Shown piece by piece: positions 1-6,248 of a stretch of DNA of 64,000 nucleotides. Source of the DNA: Ruegeria sp. HKCCSA071 (GTDB lineage: Bacteria > Pseudomonadota > Alphaproteobacteria > Rhodobacterales > Rhodobacteraceae); contig NZ_JAEDOX010000001.1 of the NCBI RefSeq assembly GCF_017872555.1, positions 1,488,001-1,552,000 on the forward strand. Reading direction: 5' to 3'. Below the pieces are notes generated by a model. It was not told where the DNA came from and ran no database searches. It saw nothing but the letters and a program-made list of their open reading frames with translations. The translations under genes were made by a program, and so were the position numbers. How positions within the stretch are numbered: the stretch's first letter is position 1; every line of letters starts with the position of its first letter.

Positions 1-56
1 GCACAAGCAGTCAGGACCAGGGCAAATGCGCCAACGGCTGCAAGTTTCAGTTTCAT
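1..56 (-). CDS. N-terminus of a lipoprotein (partial, runs off the window)
   Basis: Only the first 18 or so codons lie in the window, read leftward from an ATG at 54-56. They encode a short basic start, a hydrophobic stretch and the lipobox LTAC followed by Ala, which is a classic type II signal peptide with the lipidated Cys. The product is therefore probably an outer- or inner-membrane-anchored lipoprotein. The mature domain is outside the window, so no function can be given. Confidence 0.6.
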   Translation of the reverse strand, partial: MKLKLAAVGAFALVLTAC

Positions 57-283
57 GTCCGTCAATCCTCTATTACTTTTCTGATATTGCCCAGCTTTTC
101 GGGGCCGCCACCAGAATACGGGTTGAACGGCAATCTGGCAACAGCATCAATCACATCATTGTGAGACAGAGCGATTACATGCCAGTTCGAAGCTCAAACG
201 ATGATCCTAGCGGCATTATTGCTACCTTTTTGTCTGCATCGTCTTAAACTGTGTAACGTTTCAGCCAAAGACGGAGAAGCCAC
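57..283. other. Intergenic region between divergent genes
   Basis: This stretch separates the leftward lipoprotein gene from the rightward CDGSH gene. A loose promoter-like pair for the rightward gene (TTGTCT, then TGTAAC about 16 bases later) lies near 229-256. A purine-rich AGACGGAGAAG stretch just before position 284 is a likely ribosome binding site. Nothing else is recognisable. Confidence 0.3.
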
Positions 284-538
284 ATGCCTGACACGCCAGT
301 TATAGCCCAGAGAACTCCTTTTCCAATCGAGGTTGTCGAAGGCAAAACCTATTTCTGGTGCGCATGTGGAAAGTCGAACCGGCAACCCTTTTGCGATGGA
401 TCACATAAGGGCAGCGGGCTCGAACCTGTGAAATACACAGCTGAAACCAACAAGAAGGTCTTCTTTTGCGGCTGCAAACATAGTGCGAACCCGCCGTTGT
501 GTGATGGAACCCACAAAGACCTTAAATCAGACCTTTAA
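284..538 (+). CDS. Double CDGSH iron-sulfur protein (MiNT/CISD3-like)
   Basis: This 84-residue protein has two complete CDGSH motifs. The first uses Cys26, Cys28, Cys37 and His41, the second Cys62, Cys64, Cys73 and His77. Each matches C-x-C-x2-S-x3-P-x-C-D-G-[ST]-H, the ligand set of a redox-active, labile [2Fe-2S] cluster with three Cys and one His. Two motifs in one short chain is the arrangement of mitochondrial MiNT/CISD3 and its bacterial relatives, which are soluble electron- or cluster-transfer proteins. There is no signal peptide or membrane segment. The 3' end overlaps the convergent DUF6455 gene by 12 bases. The physiological partner is unknown. Confidence 0.9.
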   Translation: MPDTPVIAQRTPFPIEVVEGKTYFWCACGKSNRQPFCDGSHKGSGLEPVKYTAETNKKVFFCGCKHSANPPLCDGTHKDLKSDL

Positions 539-787
539 TCTGTTCAGCGTCTCTGAATTTGCGCAAAAATCCGGGGCCACATCCGCCGGGCTCTGTCGCT
601 GAGCCAGCCAGTTGGCGCATTGCGTGTCACAGCCTGAGGCCCGGCAGCGCGTGACCAATTCGGCGTATCCTTCGGGCGACAGCCGCCCTTCGGCCATGGC
701 TTCGCTCAGTGAAATTCCCATGCTTCGGGAAACAGAACGCGTCAACCAAAAGTGCTTTTCGACCTCGCCCAAGATGTCCCGAGGCAT
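527..787 (-). CDS. DUF6455 family protein, copy 3 of a tandem trio
   Basis: This 86-residue protein belongs to the small cysteine-containing DUF6455 family common in Rhodobacterales; its function is not established. A helical N-terminal half is followed by Cys48, Cys53, Cys57-x2-Trp and a later Cys75-Ala-Asn, resembling a four-Cys metal or cluster site. I chose the ATG at 787 because it overlaps the stop of the upstream paralogue in an ATGA, suggesting translational coupling. An upstream in-frame extension to 850 would run inside that gene. The Cys spacing is looser than in its two neighbours, so this copy may have diverged most. Confidence 0.75.
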   Translation of the reverse strand: MPRDILGEVEKHFWLTRSVSRSMGISLSEAMAEGRLSPEGYAELVTRCRASGCDTQCANWLAQRQSPADVAPDFCANSETLNRLKV

Positions 788-1056
788 CACGCGTCCTCCG
801 CTTGCAACGACTTGAGAGCCGTGAATCGCTCGCGATTCGGGCACGTGCATGGGGCTTGATCAATCTGTTCGCGTTGCTCCAACCATTCCGGGCAGTTTCT
901 GGCCCACGCACAGCCACGGCATTGCTGCACGATCTCGGCCCAATCCTCATGTTTCAGGTGACCATCCCGATAGGCTGCGGCCAGGTCGGTTCCTGTGACC
1001 TCGCCCATCCGCAGTACGAGGCGAAGATGGGCCATGATTTCACCGAGTCGTGGCAT
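787..1056 (-). CDS. DUF6455 family protein, copy 2 of a tandem trio
   Basis: This 89-residue protein is paralogous to the genes on both sides. It carries Cys46-x2-Cys49-x5-Cys55 followed by a Pro-Glu-Trp-Leu stretch, then Cys70-x-Cys72-Pro-Asn. It has one more Cys than its neighbours. The family role is unknown; the conserved Cys pattern suggests Zn or Fe-S binding, which is inference. It starts 14 bases after the stop of copy 1 and overlaps copy 3 by four bases, so all three are probably one transcript. Confidence 0.75.
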   Translation of the reverse strand: MPRLGEIMAHLRLVLRMGEVTGTDLAAAYRDGHLKHEDWAEIVQQCRGCAWARNCPEWLEQREQIDQAPCTCPNRERFTALKSLQAEDA

Positions 1057-1070
1057 GGCGAACCTGACAG

Positions 1071-1322
1071 TTAAGGCATTAGTTTGTGTAACAATTCCTG
1101 GTTACGGCAATATTCCGGTGTCCGCCCGGCGGTCGCCATTTTCTTGAGCAGGTCCTGACAATGATCCGGGTTCGGACAGTCAGTACATCGCAGAACTGCC
1201 TCGGAAATCTGGTCGACAGATACTTTGCCACCAATGGCTGCTTCCTCAAGATCGATGTCCAGCATTCTGGCCATATCGTCCACCAATCCGGCATGAAGCC
1301 GCAAGGACTCTCGGGTGGGCAT
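1071..1322 (-). CDS. DUF6455 family protein, copy 1 of a tandem trio
   Basis: This 83-residue protein is the first gene of the trio. The N-terminal half contains the family-typical helix and the 'hydrophobic-Glu-Ala-Ala-x-x-Gly-Lys' segment, then Cys46-x2-Cys49-x5-Cys55 and Cys72-Arg-Asn. It starts with ATG preceded by AAAGGA at a good distance. A palindromic FNR-type site lies about 60 bases upstream (see 1381-1394), with a plausible -10 between, so expression is probably controlled by oxygen or redox. Function unknown. Confidence 0.75.
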   Translation of the reverse strand: MPTRESLRLHAGLVDDMARMLDIDLEEAAIGGKVSVDQISEAVLRCTDCPNPDHCQDLLKKMATAGRTPEYCRNQELLHKLMP

Positions 1323-1353
1323 ACTGTATCCTTTCCCTTTCGCGCTTTGCGAA

Positions 1354-1394
1354 ATCGTAGCGCATCCGGGGCCTCAGACTTTGACACAGGTCAA
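1354..1394 (-). promoter_or_regulatory. FNR/Crp-type operator plus -10 element of the DUF6455 operon
   Basis: TTGAC-ACAG-GTCAA at 1381-1394 is a perfect palindrome of the FNR/DNR type (consensus TTGAT-N4-ATCAA, with C/G variants for related regulators). On the leftward strand a TACGAT at 1359-1354 can serve as -10. That puts the start of transcription near 1347 and the palindrome centre about 40 bases upstream, the geometry of a class II FNR-activated promoter. The palindrome overlaps the stop codon of the upstream yigZ-like gene. The regulator itself is not in the window. Confidence 0.5.
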
Positions 1395-1759
1395 GATTGG
1401 ATGCCGATGTGATCCAGATAGGCCCGAGTTGCATCCTGAACACGGCGAAAGCGGTCCCCGCCCAGCTTTTTGCCTCCGTACCAGCGGGTGACGATGATCA
1501 CGTGATTGTCCAGCCCTGCACGTTCGATCATCCGCAGGATTACCATACCAGCGCCGCTCTCCCCATCATCAGCCTTCAGCGCGCCGGTCGGCAAAGAGGC
1601 GGCCCAGGTGTTATGTGTGGCCTTGGCATAGGATTTATCGGACTTCAGTTGGTCCAAAACCGCGTCAACGTCCGCGCGTGACGCCACAGGCGCGCCAGAT
1701 ACCGCATATTTCGACCCGCGATCCGTCAAAATCACGCCAAGGCGCACAAGATCGGTCAT
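1391..1759 (-). CDS. YigZ/IMPACT family protein (short form)
   Basis: This 122-residue protein has the UPF0029/IMPACT N-terminal fold: the THNTWA segment (residues 48-53), DDGES (64-68), and a TRWYGGKKLGG stretch (91-101), which is the most conserved part of the family. Typical YigZ proteins have about 200 residues and add a C-terminal DUF1949 domain; that part is missing here. IMPACT relatives bind translation or stress factors, but the role of short bacterial forms is unknown. Its ATG overlaps the stop of the upstream M48 protease gene (ATGA at 1756-1759), so the two are probably co-translated. Confidence 0.8.
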   Translation of the reverse strand: MTDLVRLGVILTDRGSKYAVSGAPVASRADVDAVLDQLKSDKSYAKATHNTWAASLPTGALKADDGESGAGMVILRMIERAGLDNHVIIVTRWYGGKKLGGDRFRRVQDATRAYLDHIGIQS

Positions 1760-2463
1760 TGCGTCAGTCCCAGTTGCATCGCGGTTTCAAGCACGATGTG
1801 AACGCGCTGCGCGTTTGGCGGGTGGGTGCCCAGAAACCTGTCGCCGGGATCCGGAATCCGATCAAAGAACTTTGCCCCGATCAGCGGGTTGTAGCCCGCA
1901 TTATGCGTAATGATCGTGCCCATCTCGTCAGCTTCAAGCTCAAAAGCCTTTACATAAGCCTGAACACCAACTTGCGCACCCACTTTCTGAGCCTCTTCTA
2001 TATCGGCGGCGTCGCCCCCGCGCAGCTTCTCGGCCTTTCCGAACTCGGTGGCGCTTGCGCTGGCATTTTCGCTTTGCCGTGCGATGTGCCCCAGCACGTG
2101 ATGGGCCGCCTCATGCCCCATGACAAAAGCCAGTTCATCTGCGTTTTGCGCGGAACGGATCATCGCAAGGGTAAAAATGATGGTGGGTTGCCGCTGGTCG
2201 TCCAACGTCTGAAACGCATTGGCTGGCGCACGTGGGTTCAGATCAACGAGAATCCGGAAATCGCATCTCTGAGGTCTTGATTGCTTCAAGCACTGGCTAC
2301 GGGCCTCGGCCCCGATGTTCTGACTGACTTCGCGAAAGGTCTGGGCAACATCCTCAGAACCCGGCCCTTCACCTAGCCAATCCGCAGCAGGTTGCACGCG
2401 CAATCCACCTTCCGCACAGGCCGCAAGAAGCAGGGGAAGCACCAAAACAAAGCGTCTGCGCAT
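1756..2463 (-). CDS. M48 family metalloprotease, lipoprotein
   Basis: This 235-residue protein begins with a lipoprotein signal peptide ending in the lipobox LAAC (Cys16). It contains the zinc-protease motif HEAAHH (His117, Glu118, His121) and a downstream ELEAD segment that supplies the third zinc-binding Glu. This is the M48 arrangement of BepA-like and Oma1-like quality-control proteases. It is predicted to sit in the periplasm attached to a membrane and to degrade or help assemble misfolded envelope proteins. The ATG at 2463 is chosen because it begins the signal peptide; the longer in-frame extension upstream shows no protein-like character. Confidence 0.85.
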   Translation of the reverse strand: MRRRFVLVLPLLLAACAEGGLRVQPAADWLGEGPGSEDVAQTFREVSQNIGAEARSQCLKQSRPQRCDFRILVDLNPRAPANAFQTLDDQRQPTIIFTLAMIRSAQNADELAFVMGHEAAHHVLGHIARQSENASASATEFGKAEKLRGGDAADIEEAQKVGAQVGVQAYVKAFELEADEMGTIITHNAGYNPLIGAKFFDRIPDPGDRFLGTHPPNAQRVHIVLETAMQLGLTQ

Positions 2464-2584
2464 GTTACATCCTTCGGCTCGGTCTGACCGTGATTTCAAC
2501 ATAGTACGTGCCGCTCGGCGTGACCACACAAGGCTTTGAAACGAACGTCTTGCATTGCGCGTCGACGGCTTGCACTCTGTCCTT

Positions 2585-2824
2585 ATGTTTTCGATTGAGC
2601 ATGAATTCGACTCGACGGTCATAACGCTTGTGGACGAAGGTGAAAAACCTTTGCAGGAAGATGTTGTGATCAACAATTTCGCCGAATGCGTCACGCTGGA
2701 ACAGTTTGATCCGCGAACCGAACAGGTGCAAAAGATCACCTTGTCGCCGGAACAGGTCCGCGATCTGGCCGCAGCGCTGGACCTGCCCGAGGGGGTTTAC
2801 CAGATCCGTGAAACGGGGCCTTAG
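2585..2824 (+). CDS. Conserved hypothetical protein
   Basis: This 79-residue soluble, acidic protein has no signal peptide, membrane segment or cysteine-rich motif other than a single Cys. The text near the N-terminus (an EHEFD segment followed by a DE-rich loop) suggests a small alpha/beta domain resembling conserved Rhodobacterales proteins of unknown function. ATG 2585 is preferred over an upstream in-frame start. Its TAG stop overlaps the TAA stop of the convergent DUF167 gene at 2821-2824. Function unknown. Confidence 0.6.
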   Translation: MFSIEHEFDSTVITLVDEGEKPLQEDVVINNFAECVTLEQFDPRTEQVQKITLSPEQVRDLAAALDLPEGVYQIRETGP

Positions 2825-3096
2825 GGCACATAGACAAACACCTTGTTGCGCGCGGTTTGCCCCTGCTTGAGTGTCAGTGTCGAAGGGGCAACGCCAAGAC
2901 ATTTCGCAAGGATCACCTGAACCGCATGGTTGGCTTTGCCACTGTCAGGCGATGCCGTGACAAATACCCTGATCTGCCCGTCTTTCACGACCACCCGGTC
3001 GCGCGCGGCCTTGGGTGTAACTTTCAGATGAAACGTTGCCCCGGCGTGCGCCTGCGCGCTGAGATCCGGCAGATCTCGCAGTTTGGATTTCACCAT
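2821..3096 (-). CDS. DUF167 (YggU family) protein
   Basis: This 91-residue protein fits DUF167/YggU by length and by its ordered motifs: a HLKVTPKA strand, KDGQIRVFVTA, the SPDSGKAN-HAV segment, LGVAPSTLTLKQGQTARNK and a final hydrophobic strand. The family is a small conserved alpha/beta protein of unknown biochemical role. ATG 3096 is chosen since homologous proteins begin shortly before the first strand; the region further upstream looks non-coding. Confidence 0.85.
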   Translation of the reverse strand: MVKSKLRDLPDLSAQAHAGATFHLKVTPKAARDRVVVKDGQIRVFVTASPDSGKANHAVQVILAKCLGVAPSTLTLKQGQTARNKVFVYVP

Positions 3097-3230
3097 TGTG
3101 GCCCCTTCCCTCAATAGTCTTGCATGATGGGCAGTGGAATGAAATTGATCCACGCTATCCGTCGCCGCGCCCTTGAAACCCTCGGCATGCCGACCAAGAT
3201 ACAGAGACGTGATGTAAAGGAAGTTAACAT

Positions 3231-3809
3231 ATGTCCATGAAAAACCCCGCTGCTCTGGAGTTTTTGCAGGCGCGCCGGTCCCGACCTGCCAAGACACTGG
3301 TTGCCCCGGCCCCGACACCGGACGAGTTGCGCCCCTTGTTGATCGCAGCTGCACGCAGCCCCGATCACGGAAAACTGGAACCCTGGCGATTTATCGTTCT
3401 GGAACAGGGGGCCATGGCAAGACTGGCAACCCTGACCGAAACCTGCGGGCAAAGGCTGAAGAAAAGTCCGGAAGATATTGCAAAAGCACGCAGCCAATTT
3501 GACATGGGACATCTGGCCGTAGCGGTGATCGAAGTACAAAAACCGTCCGAAAAAATACCTGCAATCGAACAAACCTATTCTGCGGGCGCGGTCTGTCTTG
3601 CCTTGCTGAATGCCGCGCTGGCCGCAGGCTGGGGTGCAAACTGGCTATCGGGTTGGCAAACCCATGACCACGACTTCTGCGTCGACGCCTTTGGACTTGC
3701 TGACAACGAACGCGTAGCCGGGCTGATACATATCGCCACCGAAGGAACAGCCCCACCCGAGCGCCCGCGGCCCGATGTGGCGGCCATAACGGAATGGATC
3801 ACAGAATGA
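3231..3809 (+). CDS. Nitroreductase family protein (YdjA-like)
   Basis: This 192-residue protein resembles minimal nitroreductases of the YdjA type. These are FMN-dependent oxidoreductases that use NAD(P)H and act as homodimers. It shows the N-terminal ARRSRP motif that contacts the FMN phosphate, ARSPDHGKLEPWRF (the substrate and flavin pocket) and a C-terminal GLIHIAT strand. The natural substrate cannot be told. An AGGA ribosome binding site precedes ATG 3231 by about nine bases; a second ATG lies two codons later. It overlaps the downstream EI24 gene in an ATGA. Confidence 0.85.
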   Translation: MSMKNPAALEFLQARRSRPAKTLVAPAPTPDELRPLLIAAARSPDHGKLEPWRFIVLEQGAMARLATLTETCGQRLKKSPEDIAKARSQFDMGHLAVAVIEVQKPSEKIPAIEQTYSAGAVCLALLNAALAAGWGANWLSGWQTHDHDFCVDAFGLADNERVAGLIHIATEGTAPPERPRPDVAAITEWITE

Positions 3810-4504
3810 TCATCCTGAACGCCTTCTTCAGCGCGCTAAGCCAGATCGGAGATCCCAAGTTCCGCGCCGTTCTGCTGCGCGGTGTAGGTTTGACCATCCT
3901 GTTGCTGGGTCTTGCCTGTGCGGGTGCGATCAGTTTGATCAACTGGTTGTCGGGCAGTGAAATCTCTCTGCCGTTCGTCGGCGCAGTGCCATGGCTGAAC
4001 GACGTTCTGAACTATTCAGGTATCGTTCTCGTCCTGATCCTGCCTGTTTTCCTGATGGTGCCGGTGGCGTCAGCCATCACATCGATCTTTCTGGACGAAG
4101 TGGCACAAGCGGTCGAGGACAAGCATTTTCCGGCCTTGCCACCTGCACGACGCATCCCGGTGTCAGAGGCCCTGATGGACGGCCTCAGCTTTCTTGGCGT
4201 GCTGATTGTCGCAAACCTGCTGGCGCTGATCCTTTACGCGATCTTCACCCCGTTTGCGCCCTTCATCTTCTGGGCCATGAACGGGTTCCTGTTGGGGCGG
4301 GAATACTTCACGCTGGCTGCAATGCGCCGGATCGGGCGGGATGGCGCGCGCCAATTGCGCGCCAGGCATTCGACCACGATCTGGGTCGCTGGAACGCTGA
4401 TGGCCATCCCGCTGTCGATACCGCTGTTGAATCTGGTGATCCCGATCCTTGGCGCAGCGACATTCACCCATATTTTTCATGCTGTGTCAGGCCAAAAGGT
4501 CTGA
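3806..4504 (+). CDS. EI24 domain membrane protein (CysZ-like)
   Basis: This 232-residue membrane protein has about four to six hydrophobic segments (roughly residues 23-45, 65-95, 128-160 and 190-225). It has the family-typical central part with LDEVAQAVE following a VASAITSIF stretch. CysZ and relatives are sulfate permeases for cysteine synthesis; the wider EI24 family is less defined, so sulfate transport is only a possibility here. ATG 3806 overlaps the stop of the nitroreductase gene and fixes the start. Confidence 0.8.
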   Translation: MIILNAFFSALSQIGDPKFRAVLLRGVGLTILLLGLACAGAISLINWLSGSEISLPFVGAVPWLNDVLNYSGIVLVLILPVFLMVPVASAITSIFLDEVAQAVEDKHFPALPPARRIPVSEALMDGLSFLGVLIVANLLALILYAIFTPFAPFIFWAMNGFLLGREYFTLAAMRRIGRDGARQLRARHSTTIWVAGTLMAIPLSIPLLNLVIPILGAATFTHIFHAVSGQKV

Positions 4505-4510
4505 CACAGA

Positions 4511-4783
4511 TTAGCGCGGCTCCAGTTGGTTCAACCAGTCGAAGTCCCGCACTGAAATTGCACCAGATATGATGATCCCGGCAATGATAACCCACAAAAC
4601 CACTGCAATGGCGGTGGTGATCCACATCTTGGCCTTCAGATGATGGACCTCCGGCGCGCCCGCATGGGTGCCCGGAACGATATCGTTCAGGTCACCCTGA
4701 GTTTTGATGCGAATGGGCAGAACCACAAGCAACGTCATGAACCAGATGACGGCGAACAGCACCAGTGCAGCGGTAATGGTCAC
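4511..4783 (-). CDS. DUF1467 family membrane protein
   Basis: This 90-residue protein has two transmembrane helices (about residues 4-25 and 53-76) joined by a loop with the family-typical IRIKTQGD and the 'GTHAGAP' stretch. DUF1467 is widespread in alphaproteobacteria and of unknown function. It begins with GTG, preceded by GGAGGG at six bases. It lies 24 bases downstream of mce in the same direction, an arrangement I associate with Rhodobacterales, and is presumably co-transcribed. Confidence 0.85.
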   Translation of the reverse strand: MTITAALVLFAVIWFMTLLVVLPIRIKTQGDLNDIVPGTHAGAPEVHHLKAKMWITTAIAVVLWVIIAGIIISGAISVRDFDWLNQLEPR

Positions 4784-4807
4784 TTCAGGCCCTCCGGGTT
4801 TTGCGGA

Positions 4808-5212
4808 TCATACCTGTTCCAGCTCGACCAGGCAGCCGTTGAAGTCCTTAGGATGCAGGAACAGCACCGGTTTGCCATGCGCGCCGATCTTGGGTTCACC
4901 CGACCCCAGAACACGGGCACCGGTCGCTTTTAGATGATCACGGGCGGCGATGATGTCTTCGACCTCATAGCATACGTGATGAATACCACCTGCCGGGTTC
5001 TTTTCCAGAAACCCGTTGATAGGGCTGTCGTCGCCCAGCGGGTACAAAAGTTCGATCTTGGTGTTGGGCAGTTCGATGAACACAACCGTGACGCCATGAT
5101 CCGGTTCGTCCTGCGGCGCGCCAACCTTGGCGCCCAGCGCATTGCGGTATTGCTCGGATGCCGCCTCAAGGTCGGGTACGGCGATGGCAACGTGGTTCAG
5201 ACGTCCAATCAT
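4808..5212 (-). CDS. mce: Methylmalonyl-CoA epimerase
   Basis: This 134-residue protein belongs to the vicinal-oxygen-chelate (glyoxalase) fold. It interconverts (S)- and (R)-methylmalonyl-CoA in propionyl-CoA breakdown, feeding succinyl-CoA. The metal-binding pieces are visible: an N-terminal LNHVAIAV with its His, a central GGIHHVCYEV with its His, and a C-terminal CLVELEQ with its Glu. Length is normal for the family. An AGGAG site precedes the ATG by five bases. Methylmalonyl-CoA mutase is not in the window. Confidence 0.93.
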   Translation of the reverse strand: MIGRLNHVAIAVPDLEAASEQYRNALGAKVGAPQDEPDHGVTVVFIELPNTKIELLYPLGDDSPINGFLEKNPAGGIHHVCYEVEDIIAARDHLKATGARVLGSGEPKIGAHGKPVLFLHPKDFNGCLVELEQV

Positions 5213-5348
5213 GTCTCACTCCTGATGTCCTGCGTTGCGTGGGTTATGGGGGCTGCTCTGCGAAAGAACAAGTGCGCCAAATCGCGCGTTAACGTCGTGT
5301 TAGCCAGAAGTTCCTAGCGTGAAGCATCTGCTGGATAGGAGAGCTGCC

Positions 5349-6068
5349 ATGGACGATTCGGGCCTCATTGCCACCACCGCCGCCACGCCCACCGCAACGC
5401 GGCCCTTGCTGGGACAGACAATTCTGGTTGTTGAAGACAGCCGATATGCCTGCGATGCGATCCGCCTAATGTGCCTGCATAGCGGCGCACGTATCCGACG
5501 CGCTGACTGCCTGAAATCGGCACGGCGACACCTGCAGATCTATCGCCCTTCGGTCATTCTGGTCGATATGGGCCTGCCCGACGGGTCCGGAGCTGACCTG
5601 ATCGCCGAACTGGCCGACGCTTCACCACGGATCAGCGTGATCATGGGCCTGTCGGGCGATGACGCTACCGAAGGTCTGGCGTACGCAGCCGGGGCGGATG
5701 GATTTCTGTCCAAGCCGATAAAATCATTGTCTTATTTTCAGAAGTCCATCCTGGAGCGCCTGCCCGAAGATCGACGCCCAAGCGGGCTCCACTCGGTTCG
5801 AGATGAAGTCATCCGCCCCGACCCGATGGCCTATCAGGACGACATGGCGCACATCGCCGATGTCCTTACCGGGCCCAACGATCATCGCACATGGGATTAT
5901 GCCGCCCAGTTCCTGCAAGGGGTCGCACGGGAAGCCGATGACAGACCCTTGGCAGAAGCCGCCCGAAAGCTGGCGCTGTCACGAGCGAACGGTGCACCAA
6001 TCACGGCGCAGGCAGCGCAGGTCGCCGGCATGGTGCAGAACCGTTTGGAACAAAGAAAGGCGATTTGA
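5349..6068 (+). CDS. Response regulator with receiver domain
   Basis: This 239-residue protein has a CheY-like receiver domain in roughly residues 20-140. It contains ILVVEDSRYA (acidic pocket), VILVDMGLPDGSG (the phosphoacceptor Asp) and FLSKPIKSL (the conserved Lys). The remaining ~100 residues are helical, contain no DNA-binding or output motif I recognise, and could be a helical bundle for protein-protein contact. ATG 5349 follows an AGGAG site. The gene for its kinase is not adjacent. A 39-residue membrane peptide begins two bases after its stop. Confidence 0.85.
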   Translation: MDDSGLIATTAATPTATRPLLGQTILVVEDSRYACDAIRLMCLHSGARIRRADCLKSARRHLQIYRPSVILVDMGLPDGSGADLIAELADASPRISVIMGLSGDDATEGLAYAAGADGFLSKPIKSLSYFQKSILERLPEDRRPSGLHSVRDEVIRPDPMAYQDDMAHIADVLTGPNDHRTWDYAAQFLQGVAREADDRPLAEAARKLALSRANGAPITAQAAQVAGMVQNRLEQRKAI

Positions 6069-6069
6069 C

Positions 6070-6189
6070 GTGATTGCAGCCTACTTCATCACCGCGACGC
6101 TTCTGTGCATCTGGGCCTATCGCCAAACACGGCAGACTGCGCGCTCTATTCGGGTCAACCGGGGCGATCTGAACAACCCGCTGGACTGA
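6070..6189 (+). CDS. Small single-pass membrane peptide
   Basis: A GTG one base after the response regulator stop opens a 39-residue reading frame. It has one hydrophobic segment (about residues 2-16) and a basic C-terminal tail with several Arg, a positive-inside layout. Tight spacing suggests co-translation with the regulator. It ends just before the aspS terminator. No family is recognised. It could be a real small membrane protein or a chance frame. Confidence 0.4.
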   Translation: MIAAYFITATLLCIWAYRQTRQTARSIRVNRGDLNNPLD

Positions 6190-6210
6190 CCCGCGAGTAT
6201 TCGCTGGCAT

Positions 6211-6242
6211 CAAAATGAAACCGCCCGCTTGATGCGGGCGGC
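6211..6242 (-). terminator. Rho-independent terminator of aspS
   Basis: On the leftward strand an eight-base G+C stem (6241-6234 with 6228-6221) closes a five-base loop and is followed by a T-rich tract (6220-6211). It starts seven bases after the aspS stop codon. The opposite strand has no T-tract, so it acts for aspS. Confidence 0.85.
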
Positions 6243-6248
6243 TCTCGT

